A stretch of 64,000 bases of DNA from positions 62,001 to 126,000 of the forward strand of contig JASXSV010000003.1 in the NCBI GenBank assembly GCA_030674915.1, in the 5' to 3' direction. The notes under the pieces were generated by a model that was not told where the DNA came from, did no database searches, and saw only the letters and a program-made list of their open reading frames with translations. This DNA comes from Candidatus Endonucleibacter bathymodioli (lineage in GTDB: Bacteria; Pseudomonadota; Gammaproteobacteria; Pseudomonadales; Endozoicomonadaceae). The stretch's first letter is position 1. Each line of letters opens with the position of its first letter. Shown piece after piece: positions 25,793 to 35,643 of this stretch. Made by a program: the position numbers and the translations under genes.

Positions 25793-26989
25793 GAGACTTT
25801 TGCACGAGTCTCGCTAAACAACTGAAAATCAGGTATAATAATCCTTGAACAATCAATGCCTTTCGGTGAAATCATGGCTTGGAAAATCTGAAACAACGCA
25901 GTCTAGCAGATTCAATGCTGATTGATCACGATGCAGTGAAAGAACTCTAGTCTGTCCATGAACTCATTGATTGGGCTCGCTTAGAGCATCATCTGAAAGA
26001 TATACATTCAAGTGCTCGAGGCGAGAAGGCATGGCCGCCACTGATGATATTTAAGGCACTGCTGCTGCAAAGTTGGTATAAATTAAGCGATTCGGCCCTA
26101 GAGAAACAGCTTGCTCGCGATCTTTTATTTCGTCTATTTATTGCGCTCGACATTTCAGAGTCAGTGCCGGACCACAGTACTTTTTGGCGATTTAGACAGA
26201 AGCTCGATAAGTTGTTGCTTATGGATAAGTTGCTTCAAGAAATAAATTCCCAGCTTATAGATAAAGGTCTTTATATTAAATCTGGAGGTATCAGTATTGT
26301 TGATGCTAGCGTAATTGAGGCTAAACAGTGTCGCCCAAATAAGGATAAAGATAAGCACTCAACACAGGATCCTGACGCGAAGTGGAACGTGAAAGCAGGT
26401 TCTGACGGGAAGTAAAAGTACCTACGGCTATAAAGCGCACATAAATGTCGATGAGGATGGGTTGATAAAATCGATCGGTTACACAGCAGGAAATATTCAC
26501 GATTCAAATTGTTTCACTGAGCTATTAGATGGTGAAGAGTCGTCTGTTTATGCGGATAGTGCCTATTCCAGCAAGAAGCACAGTGAATGGCTGGATGATA
26601 GAAATATTGATAACAGAATAATAAGACGTGCTTATCGAAATAAACCATTAACAGAACATGATAAGTGCTTTAACCGTTTACATTCTGGCGTGCGCTGCAC
26701 TGTGGAGCGAGTATTTGGCGTTTTGAAATTACACTATGGCATGGCGAAAGCTCGTTATCTTGGCTTAAGCCGAAATCGCACACGTTTTGAAATAATGTGT
26801 GTGGCGCACAATATTAAACGAGGTTTATCGATTCAGCAGGCAAGTTGCGTCTGAAAATCGAAAATGAAGGGTGAAATGGCTCGAATGGCGCATATTCGAA
26901 CTGAAATCGTGTTTTTTAATGTTTTATCTTCACAAAAATACGATTTAATTAATAGTGGGGCTTATGCAGCGTTATCGTGAAAAGGTCTC
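25793..26989 (+). mobile_element. IS5-A element (copy C), transposase broken
   Basis: Element of 1197 bp with both ends and a perfect 5-bp target duplication AAAGT (25,788-25,792 and 26,990-26,994). It inserted into the end of the IS256-type transposase gene. Small deletions inside its transposase gene account for its slightly shorter length. Confidence 0.9.
25856..26854 (+). pseudogene. IS5-A transposase, three lesions
   Basis: Compared with the intact copy: one A is lost in the MAWKNLK region (frameshift), CTCGAC has become CTCTAG nearby, and two bases are lost after GSDGK (26,412), giving a TAA. The remaining parts (26,044-26,415 and 26,462-26,854) are nearly identical to the active copies, so the decay is recent. 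Inactive alone but possibly mobilised in trans. Confidence 0.88.
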
Positions 26990-27225
26990 AAAGTGATTCA
27001 GTGCAGAACGCCAATTGCGTATCGGCATCGTCCAATTTTTCGAGGCCTCGCGCATGGCAAGGTAAACTACTTTTTTTGCCGAATCATCATGCGGAAATAA
27101 CTTACGTTTCTTGATTGCTTTTCTGATCACGCTGTTCAATGATTCAATCGCATTGGTGGTGTAAATCGCCTTGCGAACCGCTTTTCGAGATGATTTTCGG
27201 CTAACACCAATTCTTCCCTATAATT

Positions 27226-28494
27226 TTAAGAGAATGACCACTTGATAATATAAAAAAATATAATAGCAAAAAAAGCTCCAACAGGCAGCGTTATCAACCA
27301 CGACATAAAAATAGTGCCTATAACTTTCAGATTAAGCGCCCCTATACCTCTTGCTACCCCTACACCTAATACTGCACCAACGAGCGTATGCGTGGTGGAA
27401 ACCGGAAGCCCTATCCCCGAAGCCAAAACTACTGTTGATCCTGCCGCCAATTCTGCGGCAAAGCCTCGACTTGGCGTTAATTCTGTTATATGAGTACCAA
27501 TCGTAGCCATGACTCGGTAGCCATATGTAGTCAAGCCAATAACAATACCTAGCCCTCCCAATAATAATATCCATTCTGGCATAATGGCTGTACTGGCAAC
27601 CCCTCCTGCGCAAACAATGCTAACAATCGCTGCTAAAGGACCAACGGCATTAGCAACATCATTAGAACCATGAGCAAATGCCATTGCACAAGCAGTAAAA
27701 ATCATCATTACGCCGAAAAGTTTTTCAACATTGGAAAATTGATATTTCCTTCCAGATTGTGGTACTTCAGCTATTTTGGACATGGCGTATTTCCCAATCA
27801 ACATAATCAGTAAACCTACCAATAACGACAAAAGAGTGCTGCTACTACTATCAATCGGCAAACCAACATGCTTCAACCCTTTAGTTAAGGTAACCATAGA
27901 TATAATAAAGCCCATGATGAACATATAGACAGGGACATATTTCTTGGCACTTTTAAAAGGATTATCCGTATTTAAAATCAGTTTTTGAACACTCATAAAA
28001 ATCAAGAAGGCAAATGTTCCGGATATCACCGGGGATACCACCCAGCTAGCGACAATAGAAGACACTTTGCTCCAGTCAACCGCTGAAGGAGCAATACCGA
28101 CAGTAGCAAAACCTACAATCGCACCAACTATGGAGTGTGTTGTAGATACCGGCCAGCCATAATTAGTGGCTATTAACAACCAAGTTCCTGCGGCCAACAG
28201 GGCAGCCAGCATCCCATAAACCAGTAGTTCAGGATTTGCTAGTAGTTCCGGCATGCTAGGGTCAATTATTCCCTTCCGGATAGTTTCCGTCACCGACCCT
28301 CCAGCCAGATATGCTCCAGCAAACTCAAGAATAACCGCAATGATAATAGCCTGTTTAATTGTCAAGGCACCGGAGCCTACAGAAGTTCCCATAGCATTTG
28401 CTACATCATTTGCTCCAACACCCCAAGCCATAAAAAAACCAAAAACACAGGCTAAAATAAGTATAATCGTTCCATGCTCAGCGATAATATCCAT
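27226..28494 (-). CDS. pit: Inorganic phosphate transporter, PiT family
   Basis: 422-residue inner-membrane low-affinity phosphate transporter. The two inverted-repeat signatures are present: WGVGANDVANAMGTSVGSGA near the N-terminus and AFAHGSNDVANAVGPLAA in the second half, with about ten hydrophobic helices and the GLPVSTTHTLVGAVLGVG and GWPVSTTHSIVGAIVGF motifs. The N-terminus, MDIIAEHGTIILILACVFGF, is normal. It is the second gene of an operon with the DUF47 gene, the usual pairing. The 3' end is a few bases from IS256 debris but the C-terminus looks complete. Confidence 0.95.
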   Translation of the reverse strand: MDIIAEHGTIILILACVFGFFMAWGVGANDVANAMGTSVGSGALTIKQAIIIAVILEFAGAYLAGGSVTETIRKGIIDPSMPELLANPELLVYGMLAALLAAGTWLLIATNYGWPVSTTHSIVGAIVGFATVGIAPSAVDWSKVSSIVASWVVSPVISGTFAFLIFMSVQKLILNTDNPFKSAKKYVPVYMFIMGFIISMVTLTKGLKHVGLPIDSSSSTLLSLLVGLLIMLIGKYAMSKIAEVPQSGRKYQFSNVEKLFGVMMIFTACAMAFAHGSNDVANAVGPLAAIVSIVCAGGVASTAIMPEWILLLGGLGIVIGLTTYGYRVMATIGTHITELTPSRGFAAELAAGSTVVLASGIGLPVSTTHTLVGAVLGVGVARGIGALNLKVIGTIFMSWLITLPVGAFFAIIFFYIIKWSFS

Positions 28495-28514
28495 GATAAA
28501 GTCTCTGCAATTAA

Positions 28515-28546
28515 CGGGCTAACGGGCTAACGGGCTAACGGGCTAG
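28515..28546. repeat. 8-bp tandem repeat (CGGGCTAA) x4 between DUF47 and pit genes
   Basis: Four adjacent units of CGGGCTAA (the last ends in G). On the coding (minus) strand the repeat forms the last codons and stop of the DUF47 gene and most of the 40-base gap before pit. Change in unit number would alter the spacing to pit but, because each unit supplies a stop in one frame, would only slightly change the DUF47 C-terminus. Confidence 0.85.
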
Positions 28547-29227
28547 AAGAAGCTGTAAGCGATTACCAACTCGATAAGCGCGGTCTGCAAGATCGCCAAC
28601 CCAATCGATGACTTTATATAAAAAGATGACATCTACAGGGGGTAATTTTGTTTCTAATTTATAGAGTGACAATCGAACCTGAACCTGTAGCTCATCAGTC
28701 TCACCTTCTATGCGGTCAAGTTCTTCAATAAGCTGCTCAACCAAATCAACTTCTCGGCCCTTAAAGCCTGTTTCCAGCAATACATCTAATTCATTCATAG
28801 CTCGCAGCGCTTGGAATGAAGTAGCAATAGAGCGACGGAGATACTCAAGAAAGACAATACGAACTTCTTCCGGAATACTCATTTTACGGCCAATGACGAT
28901 ACCTGCAATATCCTTAGCACGATTAGCTACTTTATCCTGAGCAGTAATTATTTCAAGAAGATCAGAGCGAGGAACCGGCAAAAAAAGACTTTTTGGTAGT
29001 GAGAGCCTGATGCTTTTCTTAATATTATCCGCTTTTTGTTCCAATACAGAAATAGCTTGCTGAGTGGAGAGAGCTTTGTCCCAGTCATCGTTAAAAGTTG
29101 CGTCAAAAAAAGGTTCCAGCTCCTTTGCACACTCATGCACAACGGCCATATGTTTTTGTATTGGGCCAATAGGAGAGCGGCCAAATACACTTGCTATTAA
29201 ATTACTTGTTGACATAAAATAATCCAT
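28535..29227 (-). CDS. DUF47/PhoU-like Pit accessory protein (TIGR00153 family)
   Basis: 230-residue cytoplasmic helical protein related to PhoU, in the position typical of Pit regulators directly upstream of pit. Motifs: NLIASVFGRSPIGPIQKHMA at the start, AISVLEQKADNIKKSIRLSL, LEIITAQDKVANRAKDIAGI, and LEKLDRIEGETDEL-like LIEELDRIEGETDELQVQVR. The acidic E-x3-D sites of PhoU-type metal clusters appear at these helices. Probably modulates Pit activity. The C-terminus (LLLAR) lies in the 8-bp tandem repeat. Confidence 0.9.
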   Translation of the reverse strand: MDYFMSTSNLIASVFGRSPIGPIQKHMAVVHECAKELEPFFDATFNDDWDKALSTQQAISVLEQKADNIKKSIRLSLPKSLFLPVPRSDLLEIITAQDKVANRAKDIAGIVIGRKMSIPEEVRIVFLEYLRRSIATSFQALRAMNELDVLLETGFKGREVDLVEQLIEELDRIEGETDELQVQVRLSLYKLETKLPPVDVIFLYKVIDWVGDLADRAYRVGNRLQLLLAR

Positions 29228-29317
29228 TTACATGAGAGTGTGAGTATACAGTTATCAGAAACAGTGCTCCACTTTTTATGGTAAGTTCTGAGTACCAGAG
29301 TCTATTGGGTTAGTTAA

Positions 29318-29959
29318 ATGAGCCAGGAAATTGAATTAAAACTATCTGTGCCAGAAGGTCAAACAACCTTACTGGAACAACTACCATTTTGGAATAACTA
29401 CACCAGTACTAATAGTATCCGCTTTCATTTAAAAAACACCTACTTTGATACTCCTGACCTACATCTAAAGAAATCGCATATTTCACTAAGGATTAGGGAA
29501 AAGCAAGGAGCATTCTATCAGACATTGAAAACTAGCGGCGCTAGTAAGAATGGATTAACTAGGCGAGGAGAGTGGGAGTGGCCCTTGGGGAAATATGAAC
29601 TTGATTTTTCTTTGTTAGAAAGCCTAGACCTTGCCCCATTAAAAGCCATTCAATTTAATAAGCTTATTCCTCTTTTCAAGACAGATTTTCAGAGAATTTG
29701 CTGGAACCTTGCTTGGATTGAGCCGTTAGCCCATATAGAGGCGGCTCTTGATATCGGTGAAGTACAAGCTCAGGGAAAAAAACATCCTATTTGTGAGTTG
29801 GAACTGGAGTTGCTTGAAGGAGACGAGGCAGCCCTGATGGTAGTTGCCAAGCACCTCAAGCAAATGATCAATTTAACCCCTTGTGACAAAAGCAAATCCA
29901 GCAGAGGTTTTGAACTACTTAGGGAATCTCTGATTGAATCTCCAAAACCTAGTAAATAG
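29318..29959 (+). CDS. CYTH-domain inorganic triphosphatase, C-terminus replaced by IS5-B
   Basis: Starts MSQEIELKLSV, the ExExK signature of the CYTH tunnel, and continues with YFDTPDLHLKKSHISLRIRE, QTLKTSG, and ELELELLEGDEAALMVVAKH, all metal/triphosphate-binding strands. Such proteins (E. coli YgiF type) hydrolyse tripolyphosphate and are often near pit. Native sequence ends at about codon 201 (RGFELL); the last 12 codons come from the IS5-B element that inserted with target TTAG at 29,919. If the ancestral protein had a CHAD domain, it is lost. The CYTH domain itself is complete and may still work. Divergent from the DUF47-pit operon. Confidence 0.85.
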   Translation: MSQEIELKLSVPEGQTTLLEQLPFWNNYTSTNSIRFHLKNTYFDTPDLHLKKSHISLRIREKQGAFYQTLKTSGASKNGLTRRGEWEWPLGKYELDFSLLESLDLAPLKAIQFNKLIPLFKTDFQRICWNLAWIEPLAHIEAALDIGEVQAQGKKHPICELELELLEGDEAALMVVAKHLKQMINLTPCDKSKSSRGFELLRESLIESPKPSK

Positions 29960-30853
29960 CATTGCTATGGCAAACCTGTTTTCCAAAATGAAACAACAAA
30001 GTTTTGCGTCGCTCAGCTACGCAGCCAAAAAACGCAAAACTCGAAAATAGTTATTTCTTGAGAAAATGGAGTCTTGTGTTCCTTGGGCAGCCTTTGAAGC
30101 AATCATTAAACCACATTACCCGAAAAGTGGAAGTGATGAGGGCGCAGCCGATCGGCTTGACCACCATGCTGCGTATCTATCTCATGCAGCAATGGTTTCA
30201 ACTATCCGATCCGATGATGGAAGACGCGCTGTATGAAATTGAATCAATGAGAAAATTTGCCAAATTGGAGCTGTGCGAAGATCGGTTACCTGATGAAACA
30301 ACTATCATGAAATTTCGTCACCTATTGGAGCGTAATCAATTGACTGACAAAGTTATTTGCTGCGGTCAGTGAGCACTTGAAACTACACGGCCTTGCACTT
30401 TCAAAAGGCACCATGGTAGATGCCACATTAAGAAGTGCTTCGTTCTCGACCAAAAACGCCGAAGGCAAACGTGATCCTTAAATGCACCAGACACGTAAAG
30501 GAAATAAGTGGTGTTTTGGCATGAAGATCCATGTCGGTGCGGATGTGAATAGTGGTACTGCTCATACAGTAACGGTTACCTCAGCCAATAAAGCGGATTT
30601 TGGCGAACTGCCTGCTTTGTTGAGAAAGGAAGACGAAGTAATCTTTGGCGATGCGGGCTACATCAGCGACACATATAAGCGAGGCGCTCGATGCTTAGGA
30701 TTACACTGGAAAGTCAATGACAAGCGCAAACCAAGAAAAGGCAACCTAAGTAGCAGTCAGCGCAAACGTAATCGCCAGCAATCAAAAATACGAGCCAGGG
30801 TAGAGCACCTGTTCCGAATCCTCAAGTGTCAGTTTGGTTACCGTAAAGTTCGT
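29923..30853 (+). mobile_element. IS5-B element (copy 2), truncated
   Basis: Begins GGAATCTCTGATTGA right after TTAG. The transposase is broken by TAG after KRKTRK, by indels near 30,140 and 30,350, and by TAA at 30,479; the readable part is 30,482-30,846 (GMKIHVGADVNSGTAHTVTV and so on). The 3' end is missing: the sequence switches to an IS30-A terminal repeat at ~30,854. Inactive. Confidence 0.85.
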
Positions 30854-31722
30854 TCTAGATTTCCACAATAACCAACACACTTACCCGAGAAAAACTTAAT
30901 AGGACTAAAGTAGTTTAAAGCTTTTCGTGGCCGTATGTTGATTACAAACTGAGCCTCATCAAATTTATTTTTCGACACGTTTCCAATCTTCACTTGCTTT
31001 GGGAAAAATCTCCGTAGTAGGTCGTTAGTATTCTCATTAAGTCCACGTTACCATGAGTATTAATAGCCTAGCAAAGTAGATCTTACAGCCTAATAATTTA
31101 GCGATACTTGCGTGGCTAGTAAGCTCACCACCGTTATCAAACATATTGGTCTTGCAGTAACTTTTGTAAGGCCTCAGCATCTTTTTGATGGCCTGGCTCA
31201 CTGTTTTTGTGGTCTTGTTTTTAACTCTGACCTTCAAAAGAAGTTTCGAGATACTCGATCATCGTAACAAGATACCCATCTTGGACGTGAACGGTACCAC
31301 CCCTCTCAGTAGCCGACCTTTTTTTCATATCCACACATCGAGAGGTCAGAAATGAAACGGGATTCAGCCTCGTTACCATGGCGCTTACGATAACATTTAC
31401 TTTTGCGCGGGAGAAGGCAGATCCATTGATTTTTTTGATTAGGCGATAAATATTCTGGCAACCAATCGGCCCATTATAAGACTCAAGGTGACAGCGCTTC
31501 AGCTCCAAGGAGATTGTTTTATTGTAACGGTTCAGATAATCACCAATCCTACGCTCCAAAAAGAAGAGTAGGCTGAAGGATTTCACCTAGTATCGCTCAT
31601 CCAGAGTTCTCTGTTTGTAAGAGTTGCCCATGTGGTCACCTGGTTAGTTGTGTGAGAACCACAGTCTATGAGCAGCTGACTCTCAAATCAATGCCAAGCG
31701 TGTCAGTTATTGTGGAAGTCTA
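30854..31722 (-). mobile_element. IS30-A element, degenerate
   Basis: Both terminal repeats are present (CTAGATTTCCACAATAACCA at the left, TCAGTTATTGTGGAAGTCTA at the right), but only ~870 bases lie between, so part is deleted. Minus-strand coding traces include RVKNKTTKTVSQAIKKMLRP and NMFDNGGELTSHASIAK (IS30 core), and VHVQDGYLVTMIEYLE. Multiple frameshifts. The right end fused to the coding region of a small secreted-protein gene. Confidence 0.75.
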
Positions 31723-31997
31723 AGCCTGACTTCTTTTTTTGAGTCTTTAGTTTTCTTGTCTTTCTTATTAGTATAGTTATTGTTATTTTTTTTATTCCCA
31801 AGTCCTTCTTCAATATCTTCTTTTGCTTGCTCATCAAGAACTTTGTGAGTATGAGTTACTTGATCATTATACCATTGAATATCTTCAGGAGAAAGATCTT
31901 GAAATGTAACAGCGTAGGATTGATGTAAATAAAATAAAATTGACAGAATGATTACTGTTTTCCATGAGCTGTTTTGTCTTACAATAGAAAAATTCAT
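31707..31997 (-). CDS. Small exported protein, C-terminus lost to IS30-A
   Basis: 96 codons. The N-terminus is a signal peptide (WKTVIILSILFYLHQSYAV), followed by a short acidic region (TFQDLSPEDIQWYNDQVTHT) and a Lys/Asn-rich tail (GNKKNNNNYTNKKDKKTKD). The last ~6 codons (RLRLPQ) come from the end of the IS30-A element, so the real C-terminus is missing. No family recognised. It may be the remains of a larger surface or secreted protein. Confidence 0.5.
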   Translation of the reverse strand: MNFSIVRQNSSWKTVIILSILFYLHQSYAVTFQDLSPEDIQWYNDQVTHTHKVLDEQAKEDIEEGLGNKKNNNNYTNKKDKKTKDSKKEVRLRLPQ

Positions 31998-32427
31998 AGT
32001 TCTTATGACCCATTAATTTAAAGTTTTACATTTACCAGTAGCGTTCAAAAAAGTGCATGTCTGATCAAATTTATTTTCAGTCTCCACAGCCCATCAGTGT
32101 ATTCATATTGATTATAGTGTAACTGCACTCTCTTACTTCTATTAATTAATGTTTTCAGTATAGCCACTGCTTTGGTTGCTGCAAATAAAATAAAGTTGAA
32201 AAAAACCATTTATTTTTTACCATCCCACTGATACAAAAATCCTAGCCTACACAAATTATTATTTAAAAATTTTATATTTATCAGACCGAATACAAAGATA
32301 GCACATTTCTGACCTAGTTCAAGTGCAACATATCCAGCTCAACAGAATGCTATGTATGGTCATAATGTAGCTACACACTATTACTACCAGTATTCGGTTA
32401 TTATCGAAGTGAGTTCCATTATGTATT
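31998..32427. other. Non-coding AT-rich gap
   Basis: I see no gene or known repeat in this stretch. It would contain the promoter of the small exported protein (minus strand) and ends at an IS5-A terminus. Confidence 0.5.
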
Positions 32428-32498
32428 GAGACCTTTGCACGATAACGCTGCATAAGCCCCACTATTAATTAAATCGTATTTTTTTGAGGGTAAAGCCT
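32428..32498 (-). mobile_element. IS5-A terminal fragment
   Basis: The last 71 bases of IS5-A in reverse orientation, from GAGACCTTTGCACGATAACG to GAGGGTAAAGCCT, where the IS30-C element begins. The break is at exactly the point where IS30-B entered the IS5-A copy at 1494-3777. Confidence 0.85.
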
Positions 32499-33598
32499 CG
32501 CGGATTCAAATCCGAAGTGCATCATCTAATCAGGTAGAAGAAGGGGTCAGCTGAAAGTAAGCTCCTACCCTTTTTCTCCGGCAAGAGATGAAGTGATGAC
32601 GGAATATTACCAACAACTGACCTACGAGCAACGATGCCAGATTTCAGCCCTAAAGAACAGAGGTTGTACACAAAGGGAGGTGTCGAAAATTATAGGGGTG
32701 AGTCAGCTTACGGTAAGTAGAGAACTGGCCAGAAATACGGGTGACAAGGGGCTATCGTCATAAACAGGCACAAGCTAAGGCTATTCAGCAACGCCAGACT
32801 GCGGTTAAACCGACTAAAATGACCCCGCCAATGATAATCGTGATCGAGGCCAAGCTCCGTATAGAATGGAGTCCCGAACAGGTGTCAGGTTGGCTGCTAT
32901 ATGATCAGGAGAAGCTGATTAGCCATGAAACTATTTATCGCCACATTTGGGCCGATAAGCAGGCGGGAGGCGACCTTTATACGCATCTGCGCCGCCGCAA
33001 GAAATACGACAAGCGGCGTAACGGCAAATCTACGCGGGGGCAAATAAAAAATCGAGTGATCATTGATGAGCGTCCCAGTGTTGTTGACGATAAATCTCGC
33101 ATCGGTGACTGGGAGATAGATACGGTGATCGGCAAGGGCCACAGCGGCGCTCTAGTGACGATTGTTGAGCGGGTGATGAAGGATTATACAGTATCGGCGC
33201 AAGTCGATAGTAAAAGTGCAACAGATGTCACCACGGCGACCATCGCCCTGCTTAAGCCGATTAAGGATCTGGCTCACACGATTACGACTGACAATGGAAA
33301 AGAGTTTGCGTACCATGAGAAGATCAGTAAAGCGCTGTCAGCAAATGTTTATTTTGCGCACTCCTATAGTTCTTGGGAGCGAGGGATAAACGAAAATACC
33401 AACGGTTTACTGCGACAATATTTTCCAAAGAATACAGACTTTAAAAAAGTTACACAGATAGAGGTGGAGAGAGCTGTAAAGCGGCTTAATTCTCGTCCAA
33501 GAAAATATCTTGGTTTCAAAACTCCTGACCAACTAATGGAAGAGCATAGAACTACGCTAGCAGCTTAGACTGTGATGCACTTCAGATTTGAATCCGCG
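32499..33598 (+). mobile_element. IS30-C element
   Basis: 1100-bp IS30-family element with near-perfect inverted ends CGCGGATTCAAATC(C/T)GAAGT. Its left end is joined to IS5-A DNA at AAAGCCT; its right end is joined to IS481-type DNA, so one target copy has been lost. The transposase is frameshifted near the N-terminus. Confidence 0.88.
32596..33568 (+). pseudogene. IS30-C transposase, frameshifted near the N-terminus
   Basis: The N-terminal helix-turn-helix (MTEYYQQLTYEQRCQIS to TVSRELARNTG) is in one frame, ending at TAA 32,761. The rest (from 32,741, RGYRHKQAQ onward) is in another. The catalytic part is complete: RIGDWEIDTVIGKGHSG, TITTDNGKEFAYHEK, YSSWERGINENTNGLLRQYF. One small indel at ~32,740 would restore the gene. 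About 55-60% like IS30-B by eye. Confidence 0.87.
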
Positions 33599-34165
33599 AT
33601 TCCTTTATGCGGTGTCACAGGGTTATAAAAAATCACAAACCGAGCGATGGAAATTCTGCGATCTCTGCCTCGAATCAAAAATATGTTTAGTATGCCACAT
33701 TTCAATTAATGTTTTGATCACACGCTAGTCCTTTCCATTTGTTTGCGGTCGTTTAACTCGCATGAATGTCTGCCCATACTTAAAGCCTCAAAATCATTGC
33801 ATCCATCGTGTAGGGACATTTCTCCAGAATCTGTCTCAAAAACGCTGTTTCCGCTGCTTTGGTTTTGTCAGACAGGATGCCGGCATACAACTCACGCGAA
33901 ACTGGATAATTTTTATTGTAGCTCCTTACTTTTGCTTTTTCCTTGCGCTCAATTGAGGCTTCTATTTTCACCAGGCGTTCCATGCTAAACTTTGCGGCCA
34001 GGAAACGCCTATTGGTGGACTTCGTGGTGTGAACTCCTGCTTTATTGCTCGGTCGATGGCCTTATGAATCTAGCCAGCGGCGTTAAACTGATTCTTATTG
34101 CATATCCATGTCAATATCCTTTCAAAAAGATGCAAGAAATGCCAATAAGTCTCACATTATTCTTG
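33599..34165 (-). pseudogene. IS481-family transposase remnant
   Basis: Decayed minus-strand copy of the same element as at 35,644-36,175 and 16,725-18,345, recognised by the shared segments near GGTTATAAAAAATCACAAAC, TTTGATCACACGCTAGTCC and ATCGTGTAGGGACATTTCTCC. Deletions remove the DNG motif. Extends to the element's other end near 34,165. Inactive. Confidence 0.55.
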
Positions 34166-34294
34166 AAGGTGCGAGGTTCGTGACTGCTCTCACTAACCCC
34201 ATATTATCCTTGGGATAATGGAACTTCGCTTGTTTGTAACCTACTCCACATTCGATAGTAACGGGTAAATATGATTTAGAAAGCATTAAAGCCC

Positions 34295-35386
34295 TCAGTC
34301 ATTCATATGCGTCCTAGTAAGATAATCTTTCGATTGCATTTCCTGCAAGCGACTTACAGTACGTTTAAATTCAAAAGCCAGCTGACGGCCACAATATATA
34401 GTGTTGATATCGGTTTCAGCTGAGATGATAAGAGCGACATTGCGATCATAAAACTCATCCGTCAGACTGATAAATCTTCTAGTTTGGTCATCCCGCCCTA
34501 ATGATAATTGCGGCAGACCCTCCATAATGACAGTATGAAATAGACGGGCTAGGTGGATATAATCATTCTGGCTTCGTGGACCGCAACAAAGAGCAGCAAA
34601 AGAAAACCAGCCGACACCTCCACTTTTGGTGATGCAGTCAATTTTTCGTCCTGCGATCATGATAGGGGTATTACAAGTGACAGGAGAGAGGTGGTTAGAT
34701 AGAGCAGTGAAAGCCTGTTGGAGTTGTTGATGGCTTTTACTATTAAGAGGAAAATGATAAGTATTAGCATTTTCCAAGATTCTCAATCGATAATCAGTAT
34801 CACCATCAACATTGAAAACAGTAGTATATTTGTTGAGAAGAGCTATTGCTGATAAAAATCGTGCACGCTGGAGTCCGTTTTTATAAAGATCTTCAGGAAT
34901 GACATTGGACGTTGCGACTAGGGTGACACCATATTCAAATAAATATTTCAACAACCTTGCAAGAATCATGGCATCAGCAATATCTTCAACAAAAAATTCA
35001 TCGAAGCAAATGGTCTTTGCCCGTTGCGCCATATTGCTGGCTACCTTTTTCAGTGGGTTTTTATGACCAGAAAGCATGTGAAGCTCTTCATGTACATGCT
35101 TCATAAAATGATGGAAGTGCATCCGAAGCTTGTTATTAAAAGGTAGACATTCGTAAAACGAATCCATCAACCAGGTTTTACCTCGACCAACCCCACCCCA
35201 CAGATACAATCCTTTGACTGATTCCGGTTTTTTTGTAAACCATGAGGGCAAAACTGAGGATTTTGTTTTTGTTAACCGGTCAAATACCGATTGGAGATGC
35301 TTTGTTGCTTCCACCTGGACATGGTCATAGCTATACCCATATTTTGCTAAATCCTGCAAGTAACGTATTTCCAGTATCTCCAGCAT
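34295..35386 (-). CDS. zapE: Cell division ATPase ZapE (AFG1/Lace1 family)
   Basis: AAA-type ATPase that acts at the Z-ring. Walker A is GGVGRGKTWLMDSF; then FHHFMKHVHEELH, Walker B AKTICFDEFFVEDIADAMIL, sensor VATSNVIPEDLYKNGLQR, and the C-terminal RFISLTDEFYDRNV. The start chosen is ATG 35,386 (MLEILEIRYLQDLAKYGY), which gives 363 residues and matches the usual N-terminus. A longer open frame to 35,464 uses codons from the IS5-A fragment that sits just upstream, so the native promoter was probably displaced. The gene itself looks intact. Confidence 0.9.
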   Translation of the reverse strand: MLEILEIRYLQDLAKYGYSYDHVQVEATKHLQSVFDRLTKTKSSVLPSWFTKKPESVKGLYLWGGVGRGKTWLMDSFYECLPFNNKLRMHFHHFMKHVHEELHMLSGHKNPLKKVASNMAQRAKTICFDEFFVEDIADAMILARLLKYLFEYGVTLVATSNVIPEDLYKNGLQRARFLSAIALLNKYTTVFNVDGDTDYRLRILENANTYHFPLNSKSHQQLQQAFTALSNHLSPVTCNTPIMIAGRKIDCITKSGGVGWFSFAALCCGPRSQNDYIHLARLFHTVIMEGLPQLSLGRDDQTRRFISLTDEFYDRNVALIISAETDINTIYCGRQLAFEFKRTVSRLQEMQSKDYLTRTHMND

Positions 35387-35429
35387 ACCATTCTCTGACT
35401 TAGGTATATGATGAAACCAAACGAAGACA

Positions 35430-35643
35430 ATATATCTTTCATATGATGCTCTAAGCGAGCCCAATCAATGAGTTCATGGACGGAATCGAGTTATTTCACT
35501 GCATCGTGATCAATCAGCATTGAATCTGTTAGGCTGCGTTGTTTCAGATTTTTCCTAGCTATAATTTCACCGAAAGGCATTGATTGTGCAAGGCTTATTA
35601 TACTTGATTTTCAGTTGTTTAGCGTGACTCGTGCAAAGCTCTC
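35430..35643 (-). mobile_element. IS5-A 5' terminal fragment
   Basis: Covers the element end (GTGCAAAGCTCTC) and the first ~50 transposase codons in reverse orientation, with several substitutions (e.g. a TAA in the HDAVKELDS region). It ends directly upstream of zapE, so a promoter near its inner end might now serve zapE. Confidence 0.8.

Larger units (their letters stand above)
25749..27215 (-). pseudogene. IS256-family transposase C-terminus, split by IS5-A
   Basis: Minus-strand fragment in two parts, 26,990-27,215 and 25,749-25,792, joined across the AAAGT target: KAIYTTNAIESLNSVIRKAI, then KKRKLFPHDDSAKKVVYLAM, then KNWTMPIRNWRSALNHFI and IVFETRLSDYV-stop. These are hallmark C-terminal motifs of IS256/Mutator transposases. 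The N-terminal two thirds are missing; the fragment abuts the 3' end of pit. A second IS256-type piece lies at 51,190-51,285. Confidence 0.75.

Noticed and set aside
28515..28546. CRISPR array
   Set aside because: Units are 8 bp with no spacers; no array-like repeat-spacer structure is seen anywhere in the window.
33743..34183. Several 63-81 codon frames on both strands
   Set aside because: All fall in the decayed IS481-type remnant and none matches the others in the sister remnants.
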